A stretch of DNA of 64,000 nt from Streptomyces sp. NBC_00289 (GTDB lineage Bacteria; Actinomycetota; Actinomycetes; Streptomycetales; Streptomycetaceae): contig NZ_CP108046.1 in NCBI RefSeq assembly GCF_041435115.1, positions 186,001 through 250,000 on the forward strand. Direction: 5' to 3'. Every line of letters starts with the position of its first letter. Positions within the stretch are counted from its first letter, which is position 1. Positions 46,686-57,400 of this stretch are shown in pieces. The notes beneath the pieces are model-generated. The model saw only the letters and a list, made by a program, of their open reading frames with translations. It ran no database searches and was not told the DNA's origin. A program made the translations under genes and the position numbers.

Positions 46686-46976
46686 TGACGGAATTCCTTT
46701 AATGGGATGAATCCTGAGAGATGCGGGCAATATTACCGGACCGCCTGGGCTCGTGGGACTGATCCTTTTCAGCCTGGCGTGTGTGCCGGTGGGAAGAGAT
46801 TGCCGGAGGCCTTTTACTGAGGTCTTCTCACCGAAACTTATTGCCAGGTGTTGTTGAGGGCGCGGGCGGTGGTGGGGCGGGGCATGGGGGTGCTGGCAGA
46901 CGGTGCGGGTGCCGAGATCAACGGAGCCGCCAGGATGAGAAAATACGTCAGGCCGCGCATTGTAGTGTGCTGATCT
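46686..46976. other. Intergenic region with a possible short secreted ORF
   Basis: No established gene. On the minus strand, 46960-46838 encodes 40 residues starting MRGLTYFLILAAPLISAPAP, which looks like a signal peptide followed by a short Pro/Thr-rich tail. No ribosome site is visible, so it may be the cut-off start of a secreted protein or chance. Confidence 0.3.
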
Positions 46977-47280
46977 ATGTGGACCCGTACCCTGCTCGAT
47001 GAACGCGGCCTGCACGGCCGGATTGCGCGCAAAGGCGAAAAGGCGCCGGTCCAGGCAAGCCGGAGGTGGCACGTGGAGCGCACCCATGCCTGGCAGAACG
47101 CCTTCCACCGCCTCGCCCGCTGCTACGAGCGCCGGGCCACCGTCATCGACGCCTTCTTCGATCTCGCCGACACAATCATCACCGTCCGCAGCCTGATCCG
47201 CCAGGCATGGACAACCCACCGCTGGGACGAACGCCCCCACCGCCGTCCATCAGTACACGCCTATCTGCGCGACCTCTTAA
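46977..47280 (+). pseudogene. IS5-type transposase C-terminal fragment
   Basis: RTLLDERGLHGRIARKGEKA, WHVERTHAWQNAFHRLARCY (catalytic Glu block) and FFDLADTIITVRSLIRQAWT are typical of the C-terminus of IS5-group DDE transposases in actinomycetes. The start of the gene is missing. The fragment runs directly into the tRNA remnant at 47269. Confidence 0.75.
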
Positions 47281-47315
47281 GCCGTAGGCCGTGGGTTCGA
47301 GCCCCACCCGCCCCA
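47269..47315 (+). tRNA. tRNA-Lys(CUU) 3' fragment (probable attachment-site copy)
   Basis: The anticodon arm (GCGAC, loop CTCTTAA with CTT at positions 34-36, GCCGT), a 5-base variable region, a perfect T arm (GTGGG TTCGAGC CCCAC) and the 3' acceptor strand CCGCCCC plus discriminator A follow in correct order and spacing. The D arm and 5' acceptor strand are missing; the upstream sequence is transposase debris. Such 3' fragments are the att sites left by integrases that use tRNA genes. An IS5 starts 5 bases after it. Confidence 0.75.
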
Positions 47316-47319
47316 CTGA

Positions 47320-48188
47320 GCTTGTTCAGTTCGGCTACTGATCGGGTGAGGTGTGGTGAGGGCGGAACGGGCAGAGCCCCAGGGCTGTTGAGCGAGGTGT
47401 CTACGCTCAACTCTTCAGCCTTGGGGCTCTGTTGGTTCCTTATCGTGCCGTACTCGATGTTCCGCATGCCCTGGTGGAGTGGGTCACGATGCTCATTGTC
47501 ACCCGTGAAGGTGACCGCAGGTGCAAGCTGCCAGCGTCCGAGCGCGCCCTGGTCGCACTGGTATACCTGCGGAAGAACGACACCCTGCGTCAGCTCGCGG
47601 CCGGCTTCGGTATCAGCCTGGGCACCGCACACGCCCACGTGCACGCCGTGATCGGCCACCTCGCAGAGCTCGCGCCCGGTCTGACCGCGGCCCTGAGATC
47701 GCCCCGACGCCCGCTACCTGCTGCTGGACGGGACACTCGCCGAGTGCGACCGGACCGGCGACGGCCGGGCGGACTACTGGGGAAAGCACCGCCGGCACGG
47801 CGTGAACCTGCAGGTGGTGACCGCTCCCGACGGCACGCTGGTGTGGATCTCGCCCGCGCTGCCCGGCCGGACCCACGATCTGACCGCGGCCAGACGGCAC
47901 CGGATCATCGCTACGTGTATCCGCCTGGGCATCCCGATCCTGGCCGACCGCGGCTACCAGGGCGCCGGTGACATCGTCGTCGTGCCCCACAGACGACGAC
48001 CGGGCAAAGACCTCACCGTCAAACAGAGAAGCGTCAACCGGGCGCACTCGCGTCTGCGGTGGTCCGTCGAGAGATCCATCGCATCGGTCAAGACCTGGCG
48101 GATCCTCCGCAAAGCCCGCTGCAACCCGAGCCGGATGACGTCAATCGCCAGAGCCATTCTCACCCTGGAGACTCACCGCTGAACAAGC
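47320..48188 (+). mobile_element. IS5-family element (copy D) with frameshifted transposase
   Basis: Ends GCTTGTTCAG and CTGAACAAGC, flanked by CACTGA (47314-47319 and 48190-48195). The transposase starts at 47432 ([20 protein letters not shown]) and slips near 47700, after [11 protein letters not shown]. It continues as [40 protein letters not shown] and SVERSIASVKTWRILRKARC to 48182. A single indel separates it from an intact gene. The partial copy at 63622-64000 is very similar to it. Confidence 0.85.
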
Positions 48189-48296
48189 TCACTGATTCCT
48201 AATGCCGATTGTCAAGTAAGCATTCAGAAGGTCGGCCGTGCGTCCGTCTCCTGACGATGTGACAGGTGCGGGGTGGGTGCGGCAGGATCCGTGGTC

Positions 48297-48540
48297 ATGC
48301 TGTCCGGGCTGGAGTCTGCGTCGCGTGAGGATCTCCTCGCGATCGGGCTGCTTTAGCGACAGGTGGCGGCCGTGGAGGCTCAGGCGGCGGAACTGGCCGC
48401 GGCCAACGATCGGTTGACGGCGCGGGTGGCGGAGCTGGAGCGTCGCCTGGGGCGTAACTCCGGGAACTCCTAGATGCCGCCGTCCTCGGACACCTTCGGC
48501 TGCGGTTTGGTGCGGAAGGCTGGATCCGAGCGGCCGCGGG
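48297..48540 (+). pseudogene. IS66-family transposase N-terminal relic
   Basis: MLSGLESASREDLLAIGLL, then a coiled-coil stretch (VEAQAAELAAANDRLTARVA) and ELERRLGRNSGNS followed by MPPSSDTFG: the leucine-zipper and N-S-x-N-S-S-x-P-P-S-S-D signature of IS66 TnpC. Two in-frame TAG codons interrupt it and only about 80 residues remain. Confidence 0.65.
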
Positions 48541-48569
48541 CGAAGTGATGGGCAGGGGTGTAAGGAGTC

Positions 48570-49035
48570 GCGTGCATTCGGGTAGTACACGCGGCCGTCG
48601 GTCCACACCGTGGTCACAGTGGCAACGCCGTTGTCCGTCTTGCCCAGCCGGCCCAGCCACTGCCCGCCCACGTGCGCGGTCGCCGTGCCGTCCTTGCGGT
48701 CCCCGCAATCGTCGACCACGATGACTCCGCCGTCGTGCGGAGCCGTCGCCGACTCCTCGCGCAGCAGCTCAAGCCGCCGCTCGTTGACCAGCTCGGCCTC
48801 CCACGGCGACTCCGACAGGAAGAACTTGCCACTGCACCCCCGGCATCCCCGCGCCTGCCACCGGCTCTGCTCCTGCCAGGCAGGTGATCGTCTTGTTCCG
48901 CTCCCGCGGCGCCAGCAACCCGGTCAGATACTCGCGAAATCCTCGCCGCTGGGCCAGGCTGAAGAAGAGGTCGTCGAACCGGGCCGCGTACTCCTCCAAC
49001 GGCCCCGGCGCAGGCGGGACACGGACGGCGAGCAG
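48570..49035 (-). pseudogene. IS701-family transposase N-terminal fragment
   Basis: Reading leftwards: EEYAARFDDLFFSLAQRRGF, REYLTGLLAPRERNKTITCL, then after frame changes VDDCGDRKDGTATAHVGGQW (first catalytic Asp region) and NGVATVTTVWTDGRVYYPNA. Homology ends at about 48575. This is the 5' part of an IS701 gene unlike the intact one at 6979. Confidence 0.7.
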
Positions 49036-49142
49036 TCATCTTCAGCCCCCGGCAAAGCAGTTGACTCCTACCACCGGCCTACGACCAACCCGACCTGCCA
49101 CCAACCCACACCACCACCGAATTTAACGAACTACCGGTAACG

Positions 49143-50472
49143 CAGGGCGATTGCAAAGTCCTTCGATCGTGTGTCGCGCAGGTCAGTTGAGGCCGAGTAG
49201 GGCCAGTGGCCGCTCGTAGGGGCGGAGGGCTGTGGTGCGGAGTCCGGCGGCGATGTTGGTGTGGCCGGCGTCGCGGAGTTGGTTGATGGCGAAGCTGCGG
49301 AGGGTGGCCATGTTCTCCGGGCTGTGCCCGGTGCGGATCTTGGAGGCGTCTTCGCGGAAGGCGGTGTCGCGGACGAAGTGGAGCCTGTTTTCGATCACCC
49401 AGTGCGTCCTCAAGATCGTTGCGATCCGTTCGGGAGACGCCTGGCGGCTGGTCAGGTCGGTGATCACGTAGACCGTTTCCCGGCTCTGCTTGCCGGTCTT
49501 GGTGTCGGTGCGGTGGCGTACGACCTTGGCGACCTGGGCGGCGTGGGGGAAGTCGACGCCGAGGCCGGTGACGGTCAGGGCCTGCACGACCCGGGTCTCC
49601 TTACGTCCGTGGCCGGTGGTGCGGTCGTAGAACTTCGCCGCCGCCTGCCCCCAGGGCAGGGTCCGCAGCTGCTCGTAGAGGTTCTTCTGGTTCCGCTTCA
49701 CGGTGAAGGCGTAGTGCGCCTTCTTGACGTCGACGAGGAAGCGGGCGTGCTCGCGCTGGGTGTGCAGAGCATCGCCGGTCACGGTGACACCCTGCAGGTC
49801 AAGGGGTCCAGCAGGGCGGCGAAGCAGGTGATTTCGTTGGTCTTTTCCGGAACCCGGAGCTGGGTGACGGTCATCCCGGTGCCGGTCATCGCGGCCAGCA
49901 GGTGCGCGGCCGGGGTGGTGCCGTGGCGCGAGCCGCGGGCGCTCTTGCCGTCCAGGGCCAGGGTGTCGGTGCCGGCCGGGTCATGGCCGAGGAGGTCGGC
50001 CAGGCCGCCGGGGCAGGTGTCCTTGACGACCCGACGGATGGTCGCGCCGCTGGGCGGGACACGTACGGACAGGTCGGTCGCGGTACGGGCACCGAGCCGG
50101 GCCAGGACATCCTGCGGGGCCTCGGCCGCCCACTCGCTGATCGCCACGAAACTCCTCGCACCGGTGACCACGGCGGAGCAGGCGATCAGCAGCACTGCCA
50201 CGAAAGGGTGACGCTTCCCGCGCCGGTACCGCGGATCGGCAAGTGCCCGCAGCCGCCCGGCCAGCAGACCCGTCGCACCATGTTGACGGGTGGGCGACTT
50301 GACCAGACAGACGGGCAGACTGACGGCACATCGAAGCTCCGTTGCGGGACGGCGACTTGGGAAGGTCACCCCCACAACGGAGCTTCGTTGCGTCCGGTCG
50401 CGCACCCGACCAGCATCCACACCGCCGTGACATGCGCATCCGAGAGATCACCACGACTTTGCAATCGCCCTG
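49143..50472 (-). mobile_element. ISAs1-family element with frameshifted transposase
   Basis: Perfect 18-bp inverted ends CAGGGCGATTGCAAAGTC, flanked by an exact 8-bp duplication CGGTAACG (49135-49142 and 50473-50480). The transposase begins near 50330 (LVKSPTRQHGATGLLAGRLR), with ALADPRYRRGKRHPFVAVLL and LALDGKSARGSRHGTTPAAH. It slips near 49790 and continues VTGDALHTQREHARFLVDVK, THWVIENRLHFVRDTAFRED and TLRSFAINQLRDAGHTNIAA to 49183. The exact flanks show it arrived relatively recently. Confidence 0.9.
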
Positions 50473-50648
50473 CGGTAACGCCATGTAAGTAAGGGCTGCT
50501 CACGTTTTGCGATCTCTGTTTTGAGATCCTGCAGATCCGGGTTGCTGGCGGACGGATTGGTTCAGGTGGAGGGCAGTCCGGCCTGTGCAGTCCGTTGTCC
50601 GTGTTTGCTGGTGTTGTGCACGGGTTGGCGGTTAGAGAGGGACGTTCA

Positions 50649-51096
50649 TGGAGGCGGGTTGCAGATCCGGGTGGGTCGGGGTTGCGGCCGGTGTGGGGCG
50701 GCGGGCGGTGGTGAGGGACGGACTGGCCGTTGCTGGGCCGTGACGGTACTGGCGGGCTGCGGCAGACGGGAGAAGCAGGGCGCGGTGCGGTAGGAGGCGG
50801 CTGCTGCGGCTGCGGAGCTGGCGCGTGGGGATGAGGTGCCTCGGGGCGGGGGCTGGTGGCGCCCGCTGGCAATGTGGTGCTTGCGCGCGGCGAGGACGGC
50901 GAGCTGTGCGCTTTTTTTGGTGGTGTGCACGCATGCGGGATGCGTGGTGGCCGAGGTGGCTGATGGAGAAATTCTCTGCCCGTGCCATGGGGACCGGTTC
51001 GCTCCGGCGGCGGAGAGGCCGGTCCGCGGCCTGGCCAGGAAACTGCTGCGGAAAGTGTCCGTCGCTGAACCTGATGGGGTGATCGTCACTCGCTGA
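50649..51096 (+). pseudogene. Rieske-type 2Fe-2S lipoprotein relic
   Basis: The start (MEAGCRSGWVGVAAGVGRRA, then AVTVLAGCGRREKQ) looks like a Tat/lipoprotein signal with a lipobox Cys. VCTHAGCVVAEVADGEILCP and CPCHGDRFAPA are the two Rieske cluster-binding boxes (C-x-H and C-x-x-H). The end SVAEPDGVIVTR is typical of Streptomyces Rieske lipoproteins. Three frames are needed to read it (shifts near 50740 and 50920), so it is not functional. Confidence 0.7.
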
Positions 51097-51296
51097 GTTC
51101 CTGGCAATTGACCTTTTCCAGCGGTCGCTCCTGGGTGAACGGTCCTCTTAGCCTCGATCGTTCATGAGTCCTTGTCGGTTTGTTGACGGGGACTCTGCGT
51201 TTGTGTGGTGGGGTCTTTTCGGGGCTGGGGCAGGCCGAGGGCCCGGCTCTCGCGTCGGATGGGCGCCGGGTTCCACTTCACCGGTGTGGTGGTGCG

Positions 51297-52812
51297 GGTT
51301 TGTCGGGACGGGCGATGTGGCTGGTCAACCGGGGTTCGGCAGGGCGTGGAGCCTGACGATCGCGTGGCTGATGACAGCGGTCCAGGGCCATCGGGCGGGC
51401 AGGCGGAGCCAGCGGCGACGGCCGGTGTTCACGAGCTGAGCGGCGGCGGAGAACAGCCGCAGCCGGAGCTTCTTGGGTTCCCAGCGGCGGGCCTCGCCGG
51501 TCAGCGCGAGCATCGGCATCCAGGCGAGGAGGTCGAGCGCGAGGGAGACGATCTCCAGCCAGATCTGGTTCTGGGCCGTGTCGTGCAGGGGCAGATTGCG
51601 CAGGCCGGTGGCACGGGCGCCTCGGATGCGGTCCTCGCAGCGTGCCCGTCTGCGGTGACGCAGTTCGAGGTCGGCGAGCTGGCCGCCTTTCGTGTTGGTC
51701 GCGAAGCAGGTGAGCCGGTTGCCGTCGAGGTCGGTGAAGCGCAACTGGGCGCCGGGGTGCGGGCGTTCTTTGCGGACGATCAGCCGCATGCCCGTGGGCC
51801 AGGTACTCAGGTCGGGCATGTCGGTGATCTCGGCGACCCAGGCGCCGGGCCGCTCGGTGCCGTCGGCGTCGTAGGCGGGTGTCCATGCCTTCTTCGGGAT
51901 CTTCAGTACGGCCTGGTGGATGGCGTCGGTGGTGGTCATTCCGACGGAATACGACAGCCACCGGCCCCGGCGGGAGAGCCAGTCGAGGAAGGTGTGGGTG
52001 CCGCCGGCGGAGTCGGTGCGGATCAGTGTCTGCCGTCCCCGCCGCAGGTGTTTGGGCAGTTGGGCCAGGGCGAGTTGGGCGGTTTCGATGTGGTCGGCGG
52101 CGGTGTTGGAGCCCGCGTTGCCGGGCCGCAGCAGGGCGGCCACCGGTTCCCCGGATCCGGCTGGGCCGTGGTCGACGAACGCGACGAGCGGGTGATGGCC
52201 GAAGGTCTTCTTCCAGGTCGGGGTGGCGTCCTGCTTCTCGGAGTGTGCGAGCACCAGTACCCCGTCGATGTCCACGATCACTTGGCCGTCGGCGGCCGGA
52301 CTGCTTGTCCCGGCCAACTCCCAGACCCGCGTGCGTACTTCGGAACGTGCGCCCCGGATTGCCGCAAGAGCCTTCGGGCCGGAGGCGGCGAGCGCGTCGA
52401 CGAGGCGGGAGACGGTCGGATCGGAGGCCACCGGGCCGAACACAGCCGGCTCGGCCCGCAGCATGCCGACGTCTGCCAGACAGTTGCCGCCGAGCGCGAC
52501 GGCCAGCGCCACATCCAGCAGGATCTTGCCTGGGTCGTGCACGGCCCGCGGCTTGCGCCACGGTGCCAGTGCCGCCGCTATCGCACCGTCCAGGCCACAC
52601 TTGCGGGCCGTCTCGACCAGCAGCACCGCCCCGGCCTGCGAGACCACCCCGCGGCCGCCGCCCTCGACACGGACGCGCGGGTACGACCCGCTACTCTTCT
52701 TCACCTGGAGAGTGCTTCTTTCCTTGCAGTGACAGGACCCTCGACAAGTCCCATCGTTGCAGGTCAGCAGCACTCTCCGCTTTTTTGATCAAGACCCGGA
52801 CAGACCCACTCG
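51297..52812 (-). mobile_element. IS1380-family insertion sequence
   Basis: The limits are approximate: GGTTTGTCGGGACGGGC-like sequence near 51297 is mirrored by GGTCTGTCCGGGTCTTG (reverse complement of 52787-52803). It contains one intact transposase gene filling most of the interval. Confidence 0.6.
51325..52773 (-). CDS. IS1380-family transposase, intact
   Basis: 482 codons from the first ATG; the more likely start is GTG near 52704 (VKKSSGSYPRVRVEGGGRGV), giving about 459 residues. Characteristic blocks: LLDVALAVALGGNCLADVGM, DGQVIVDIDGVLVLAHSEKQ (first Asp), LIRTDSAGGTHTFLDWL (second Asp), RRRARCEDRIRGARATGLRN (Glu region) and a C-terminal LALDLLAWMPMLALTGEARR. No frameshift. It lies upstream of, and divergent from, the FKBP gene. 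Confidence 0.9.
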   Translation of the reverse strand: MLLTCNDGTCRGSCHCKERSTLQVKKSSGSYPRVRVEGGGRGVVSQAGAVLLVETARKCGLDGAIAAALAPWRKPRAVHDPGKILLDVALAVALGGNCLADVGMLRAEPAVFGPVASDPTVSRLVDALAASGPKALAAIRGARSEVRTRVWELAGTSSPAADGQVIVDIDGVLVLAHSEKQDATPTWKKTFGHHPLVAFVDHGPAGSGEPVAALLRPGNAGSNTAADHIETAQLALAQLPKHLRRGRQTLIRTDSAGGTHTFLDWLSRRGRWLSYSVGMTTTDAIHQAVLKIPKKAWTPAYDADGTERPGAWVAEITDMPDLSTWPTGMRLIVRKERPHPGAQLRFTDLDGNRLTCFATNTKGGQLADLELRHRRRARCEDRIRGARATGLRNLPLHDTAQNQIWLEIVSLALDLLAWMPMLALTGEARRWEPKKLRLRLFSAAAQLVNTGRRRWLRLPARWPWTAVISHAIVRLHALPNPG

Positions 52813-53191
52813 CGAAAGCGCGAGGTTAGTAGGTTGGCTTCCTCCCGACCTGTGGCAGGAGTCGGCTCCTGCCGGAAGCAGCTGTTACCCGATCGGTGGT
52901 CACTTCGAAAAAGGTTTGCGGCTTAGCCGGGGTTCTGGCCGCCCCAAGTGTGGTGTTCGGGCCCGTCGGGGAGTCGGTGATTTTTGGTCCCGCCGGTGGG
53001 GGTATGCATTCCGTCGGTTTCATTCGGTTGCCGTTATAGGCCGAATGGGTTGGCGGCCTCTGCTGAGGAATCCCGCCGCGCAGAGTCCTGGCGAGGATAA
53101 CGCTCGAGGCTCTCGATTGCTGTGCCGGTCTCATTCGCGTGATTCGGATGGTGGATTCCGTAAACCTTTCCCTTTGTATGTTTGAGCGGTA
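52813..53191. other. Upstream region of the FKBP gene
   Basis: 379 bp with no gene. An isolated IS5 subterminal sequence (CCCGATCGGTGGTCACTTCG, 52888-52907) shows a decayed IS5 end. The last 150 bases are less G+C-rich and probably contain the promoter, but no consensus can be pinned down. Confidence 0.4.
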
Positions 53192-54220
53192 TTGAGAGGC
53201 GTGATTGTGGCTGGCTGGTTGCGGTATCGGCGGTTTTGGTGTGTGCCGGTGGTGGTGTTTGCGGTGGGTGTGGCTGGGGGCTGTGATGCGGGTGCGGGTG
53301 GGGGGCGGTCGGCTGCTGCCCGGCATTCCCCGTCTCCGGTTGCGGTGCCGGCGCCGGTGGCTTCTGCTGCGGTGCTGCCTGTGGTGTCGGGGAAGGCGGG
53401 CGGCAGGCCGGTGGTCGGGATTCCGCGTGAGGCGCCGGGTAGGGCGTTCGTGGTGCGTACCGTGTCGGCCGGGAAGGGGCCGGAGGTTCGGAAGGGCCGG
53501 GTGGTGGTGGCGCACTATGTGGCGAAGGTGTGGAAGTCCGGCCGGACGGTGATGGATTCCCGGCGCGGTGGCGGGAGGCCGCAGGTGTTCACTGCGGGTG
53601 GGGGTTCGCTGTTGCCCGCTTTGGAGCGGGCGGTGGCCGGCCGGCGGGCGGGGAGCCGGGTGATGGCAGTGGTTCCGCCGGGTGGGGTGTTCGGCCTGGA
53701 CCGGTTGCAGTCGGCCGGTGTGTCGGCGAAGGACACACTAGTTTTTGTTCTTGACATTGCCGCGGTGATCGATCCGGTTACGGCGGTGGCAGGCACCGCG
53801 CGTCCGGCTGCGGGTCTGCCGCGGGTGGACAGTTCGGCGCCGGGGCAGTTCGCCCTGACGGTGCCGGAGGGTTCGCCGCCCCGGCGTCTGGTGGCCCGCA
53901 CGCTGATCGCGGGTTCGGGCCGGCCGGTGGGGCCGCGCAGCAGGGTGTTGGTGCACTACGCCGGAGCCGTCTGGGCGTCCGGCCGCGGCAAGCCGGCCGA
54001 GGTGTTCGACTCCACCGCCCAGCGGGGGCAGCCGGTGCTGGTGCGTATGGGTGCCGGTGAGGTGATCAAGGGCTGGGAGGAGGGGCTGCGCGACCAGAAG
54101 GCCGGCAGCCGGGTCCTGCTCGTGGTCCCTCCGGGCAAGGCGTACGGGACGCGGTCACACGCCGGCGTCCCGGCGGGCTCCACTTTGGTGTTCGCCGTCG
54201 ACATCCTTGCCGTCCTGTAA
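53192..54220 (+). CDS. Two-domain FKBP-type peptidyl-prolyl isomerase lipoprotein
   Basis: 342 residues. A signal peptide ends in the lipobox VAGGC (Cys about 31), followed by a Ser/Pro/Ala-rich linker, predicting an extracytoplasmic lipoprotein. Domain 1 (about 85-190) has VVVAHYVAKVWKSGRTVMDS and GGGSLLPALERAVAGRRAGS but a degraded active site. Domain 2 (about 230-342) has VLVHYAGAVWASGRGKPAEV, GAGEVIKGWEEGLRDQKAGS and VVPPGKAYGTRSHAGVPAGS, close to the FKBP consensus, so it is probably the catalytic one. It speeds prolyl isomerisation in exported proteins. The RHS gene starts 198 bases downstream on the same strand. GTG at 53201 is an alternative start. Confidence 0.88.
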   Translation: MRGVIVAGWLRYRRFWCVPVVVFAVGVAGGCDAGAGGGRSAAARHSPSPVAVPAPVASAAVLPVVSGKAGGRPVVGIPREAPGRAFVVRTVSAGKGPEVRKGRVVVAHYVAKVWKSGRTVMDSRRGGGRPQVFTAGGGSLLPALERAVAGRRAGSRVMAVVPPGGVFGLDRLQSAGVSAKDTLVFVLDIAAVIDPVTAVAGTARPAAGLPRVDSSAPGQFALTVPEGSPPRRLVARTLIAGSGRPVGPRSRVLVHYAGAVWASGRGKPAEVFDSTAQRGQPVLVRMGAGEVIKGWEEGLRDQKAGSRVLLVVPPGKAYGTRSHAGVPAGSTLVFAVDILAVL

Positions 54221-54255
54221 CTGCCGGAATCTGTTGTTTCCAGCGCGTGAGAATT

Positions 54256-54302
54256 CCGACCCTCGCCACCTCCGTGTTGGGGAAATCGAGGTGGGAGGTC
54301 GG
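54256..54302 (+). terminator. Imperfect hairpin between the FKBP and RHS genes
   Basis: CCGACCCTCGCCACCTC (54256-54272) pairs with GAGGTGGGAGGTCGG (54288-54302) with small bulges. It could end the FKBP transcript or attenuate read-through into the RHS gene. Confidence 0.45.
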
Positions 54303-54418
54303 GGTGTGAGGGGCTCTTCGAGGGTCCTGCTTTCGGCGCGGTGCGCGAAGTGACTGGGCAGGCCGGTCGCCAGGTGCTGCGCCCTTTCTTGTTTTCCTCT
54401 TCTTCTGAAAGTCGTGTC

Positions 54419-57400
54419 ATGTGGAAATTGAAGAGACGGTTGTTGAGATCGTCGGTGGCGGCGGGAGTTGCTGCTGCTCTGGTGGGGTCGATTGGACCGG
54501 TGGTGTTTGCGCCGGGTGCGGTTGCGGCCGATGGCCCGCCGGTACCGAAGCATCCTCTGCCGGTTCCGTCGGGTGATCCCGCGGCGGCGGCGAAGGCGGG
54601 TTATCTGCCGGGTTCGGGGAGTGTGGGGCCGAACGGGGCGTTTACCTATGGGATGCCGCTGACTGTGCCCGAGGGCCGGGCCGGGGTGCAGCCGCAGCTG
54701 TCGTTGAACTATTCCAGCAGCGGGGGTGATGGGGCTTTCGGGCTGGGCTGGTCGTTGTCGGGGATGGGCTCGTCGATCACCCGGTGCGCCACGGCTCCGG
54801 ACAGTGAGGGCGCCCGGTCGGGTATTTCCTACGACAAGAAGGACCGGTACTGCCTGGACGGGGCGAAGCTGGTCGGTGTGGGTGCGTCCGGGCCGGGGCA
54901 GTCCGGCGAGTACGGGGCTGACGGCACCGAGTACCGGACCGAGAGCGACGGTTTCGCCAAGATTGTTTCGGTGAACGCCAATAATCCGGATATGGGCCCG
55001 GACAAGTTCCTGGTCTACGGCAAGGATGGCCGGATCAGCACGTATGAGGCGCAGGCGGCGCTGCGTACCACCGATTCCGTCAATCTGGCGAAGGAGTGGG
55101 AAGAGCTCAGGACGGAGGTGTATCACACCCCGGACGGGACGGTTTTCACCAAGCGGATACCGGACATCATGTCCGCGCCGTATGTGAAGCAGCATTCGAC
55201 GGTGCATTCGATGCCGCGGGTGATCTGGCTGCTGAAGAGTGTGAAGGACCGTTCGGGCAATGAGATGCGGTACACCTATGACCCGACGACGTCTGCTCAG
55301 TTCGGCAACAAGTATCCGCTGAAGAAGATTGATTACACGTTCGGGCCGGGCCGGGATGCGGCCCGGAGTGTCGAGTTCGCCTACGAGTCCCGTCATGATG
55401 CGACGTCCGCGTGGGTGAACGGGGTGCGGTACGTCAACGACGAACGCGTCAAGTCCGTCACGATGAAGGCGCCCAACCCGACGGCCACCACCGCGGTGCG
55501 CACCTACAATTTCACCTACCGGGGTGCGGGCACCGCGGACCATGACAAGACGCGCAGTCTGTTGTGGAAGGTCCAGGAGTGCGGGGCGAAGGGCGGCTGC
55601 CTGCCGTACAGAGAATTCAGGTGGACGGGGGCGGAGGATCTGCCGTCGTTCACCACCTCATCTTTGGGGAACTGGAATCCTGCTTCCGAGCCGAGCCCCG
55701 ACGGCCTGCGTCCGTCTGCGCAGGTGCTGGACGTGGACGGTGACGGCAGCGACGACCTCCTGACCCAGAACAGCAGTGCCACCGGACGGCAGGTCGAGGC
55801 GCGGCTGGGTTCGCGCAATGCGGCGGGAGTTGTCTCGCCGCTTGCGGACCGGCGGCAGGTCAGCGGGGTGGGAGGGTTCCCGGACGTCCTGCCGGTCGGT
55901 AACGCGCCGGGGCTGGACCTGCGGGAGGGCCGGCCGGTGGACATCGAGGGTGATGGCACACCGGAGTTCATGGTCAAGACAGTGGATCTGACCGGGACGC
56001 ATGAGCGGATGCTGCGCTGGAACAAGGGGGCGCACCGGTTCGACAGCACCAGTCTGGTCTTCGACGCCGACGGCTATTTCTCCGATTTTGCGGACCTTGA
56101 CGGCGACGGTTTGATGGACCGGATCTCGGCGGATGTTCCCAGCGCGAGTCCGGATGAGGGCAACCGGCGGACCTTGTCGGTGCGGATGAACAAGGGCGGT
56201 GGCACCTTCGGTCCCTCGGTCAACTCCGACATCCCCGGCAAGTGCCCGGGGGCGCGTGTGTCCGACACTGATGGTGACGGACGAGCGGACCTGATCCTGG
56301 ACAAGCCGCTGACCACCCCCGACTACAACGGCAAGTTCGCGTGTTCGACGGGGCAGCACACCGTTGCGGTGCGTGCCGGCAGTGACGGCTCGGGCGCTCT
56401 TCAGGCTGTGCCGGGCAAGGGCGCGGATGACGCCGTGGGGACGGGCGGCTGGAAGTTTTCACCCCTTGCGCCGCAGGGAGTGTCTTCGCGGAAGGTTTCC
56501 TCACCGGACGACGCCGAGGGTGGTCTCTATCTCGGCTACAGGTTCAATGCACTGGCCAATTGGATTATCCGGCCCGGGGACTATAACGGCGACGGCCTGC
56601 AGGACACTCTGATGATGTCCAAAGTGCAAGGTGCGGACAGTGTCATGCTGTGGAACACCGGTGCCGGTCTCTTCTGGGACGGCAAGGCCGTGCAGATTCC
56701 TCTGGGGAGCCTTCCCGCCACGGAAGAAAATGTTCAGGTCGCCGACGTGAACGGTGACGGCCGGGACGACGTCGTCGGTTTCCGGTCGGAAATCGACGGT
56801 CCGGTGCAGAAATATGTGGCCATCATGCTGTCGAAGGGGGACGGCACGTTCTCGGTCGATGAGGTCACGGCCGGTCCGATCGACCGGATGGCGAAGCTGG
56901 GTGACTTCAACGGCGACGGCCTTCTCGATCTGCTGCGTGCCGAGAAGACCGCACTGAAAGTCATGATCCAGAACGCGCCTCAGTCCGGCGGAACGCGGAT
57001 CAGTGATGTGCGCGACGAGGATGCACCATATTCCCGGAATGTAGTCACTTACTCGCAGGAGTGGAATGACCACCCGGATCTGATGGGTGAGGACACCTGC
57101 CAGGCACCGTTGCAGTGTATGCGGCGGGGGATGACGGTGGTGCGGGAGCTGCTCACCCGTGAGCACGGGCTGATGACGTCGCTGGGTTCGAGTGAGTACT
57201 TCTCCTACCGGGATCCGGTCGCGCATGTCCGGCAGGGTTTCCTCGGTTTTGGTGAAGTAACCAGCTGGAAGCCCACCCGGCCGTCGCAGACGGTCACCAC
57301 CTACGATCTGCGGACCACGTTCGACGGGGGGAAGCGGTATCCGTTCGCGGGGCGCCCCAAGACGGTGACCACGGTGACGCCGATCCTCAGCCAGAACGAG

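Noticed and set aside
46236..47240. A 334-residue version of the SRPBCC protein
   Set aside because: The first about 185 residues are antisense to an IS5-type fragment and noncoding DNA; the GTG at 46685 has its own ribosome site.
51205..52788. A 527-codon plus-strand frame opposite the IS1380 transposase
   Set aside because: No recognisable domain and codon use reversed; shadow of the real gene.
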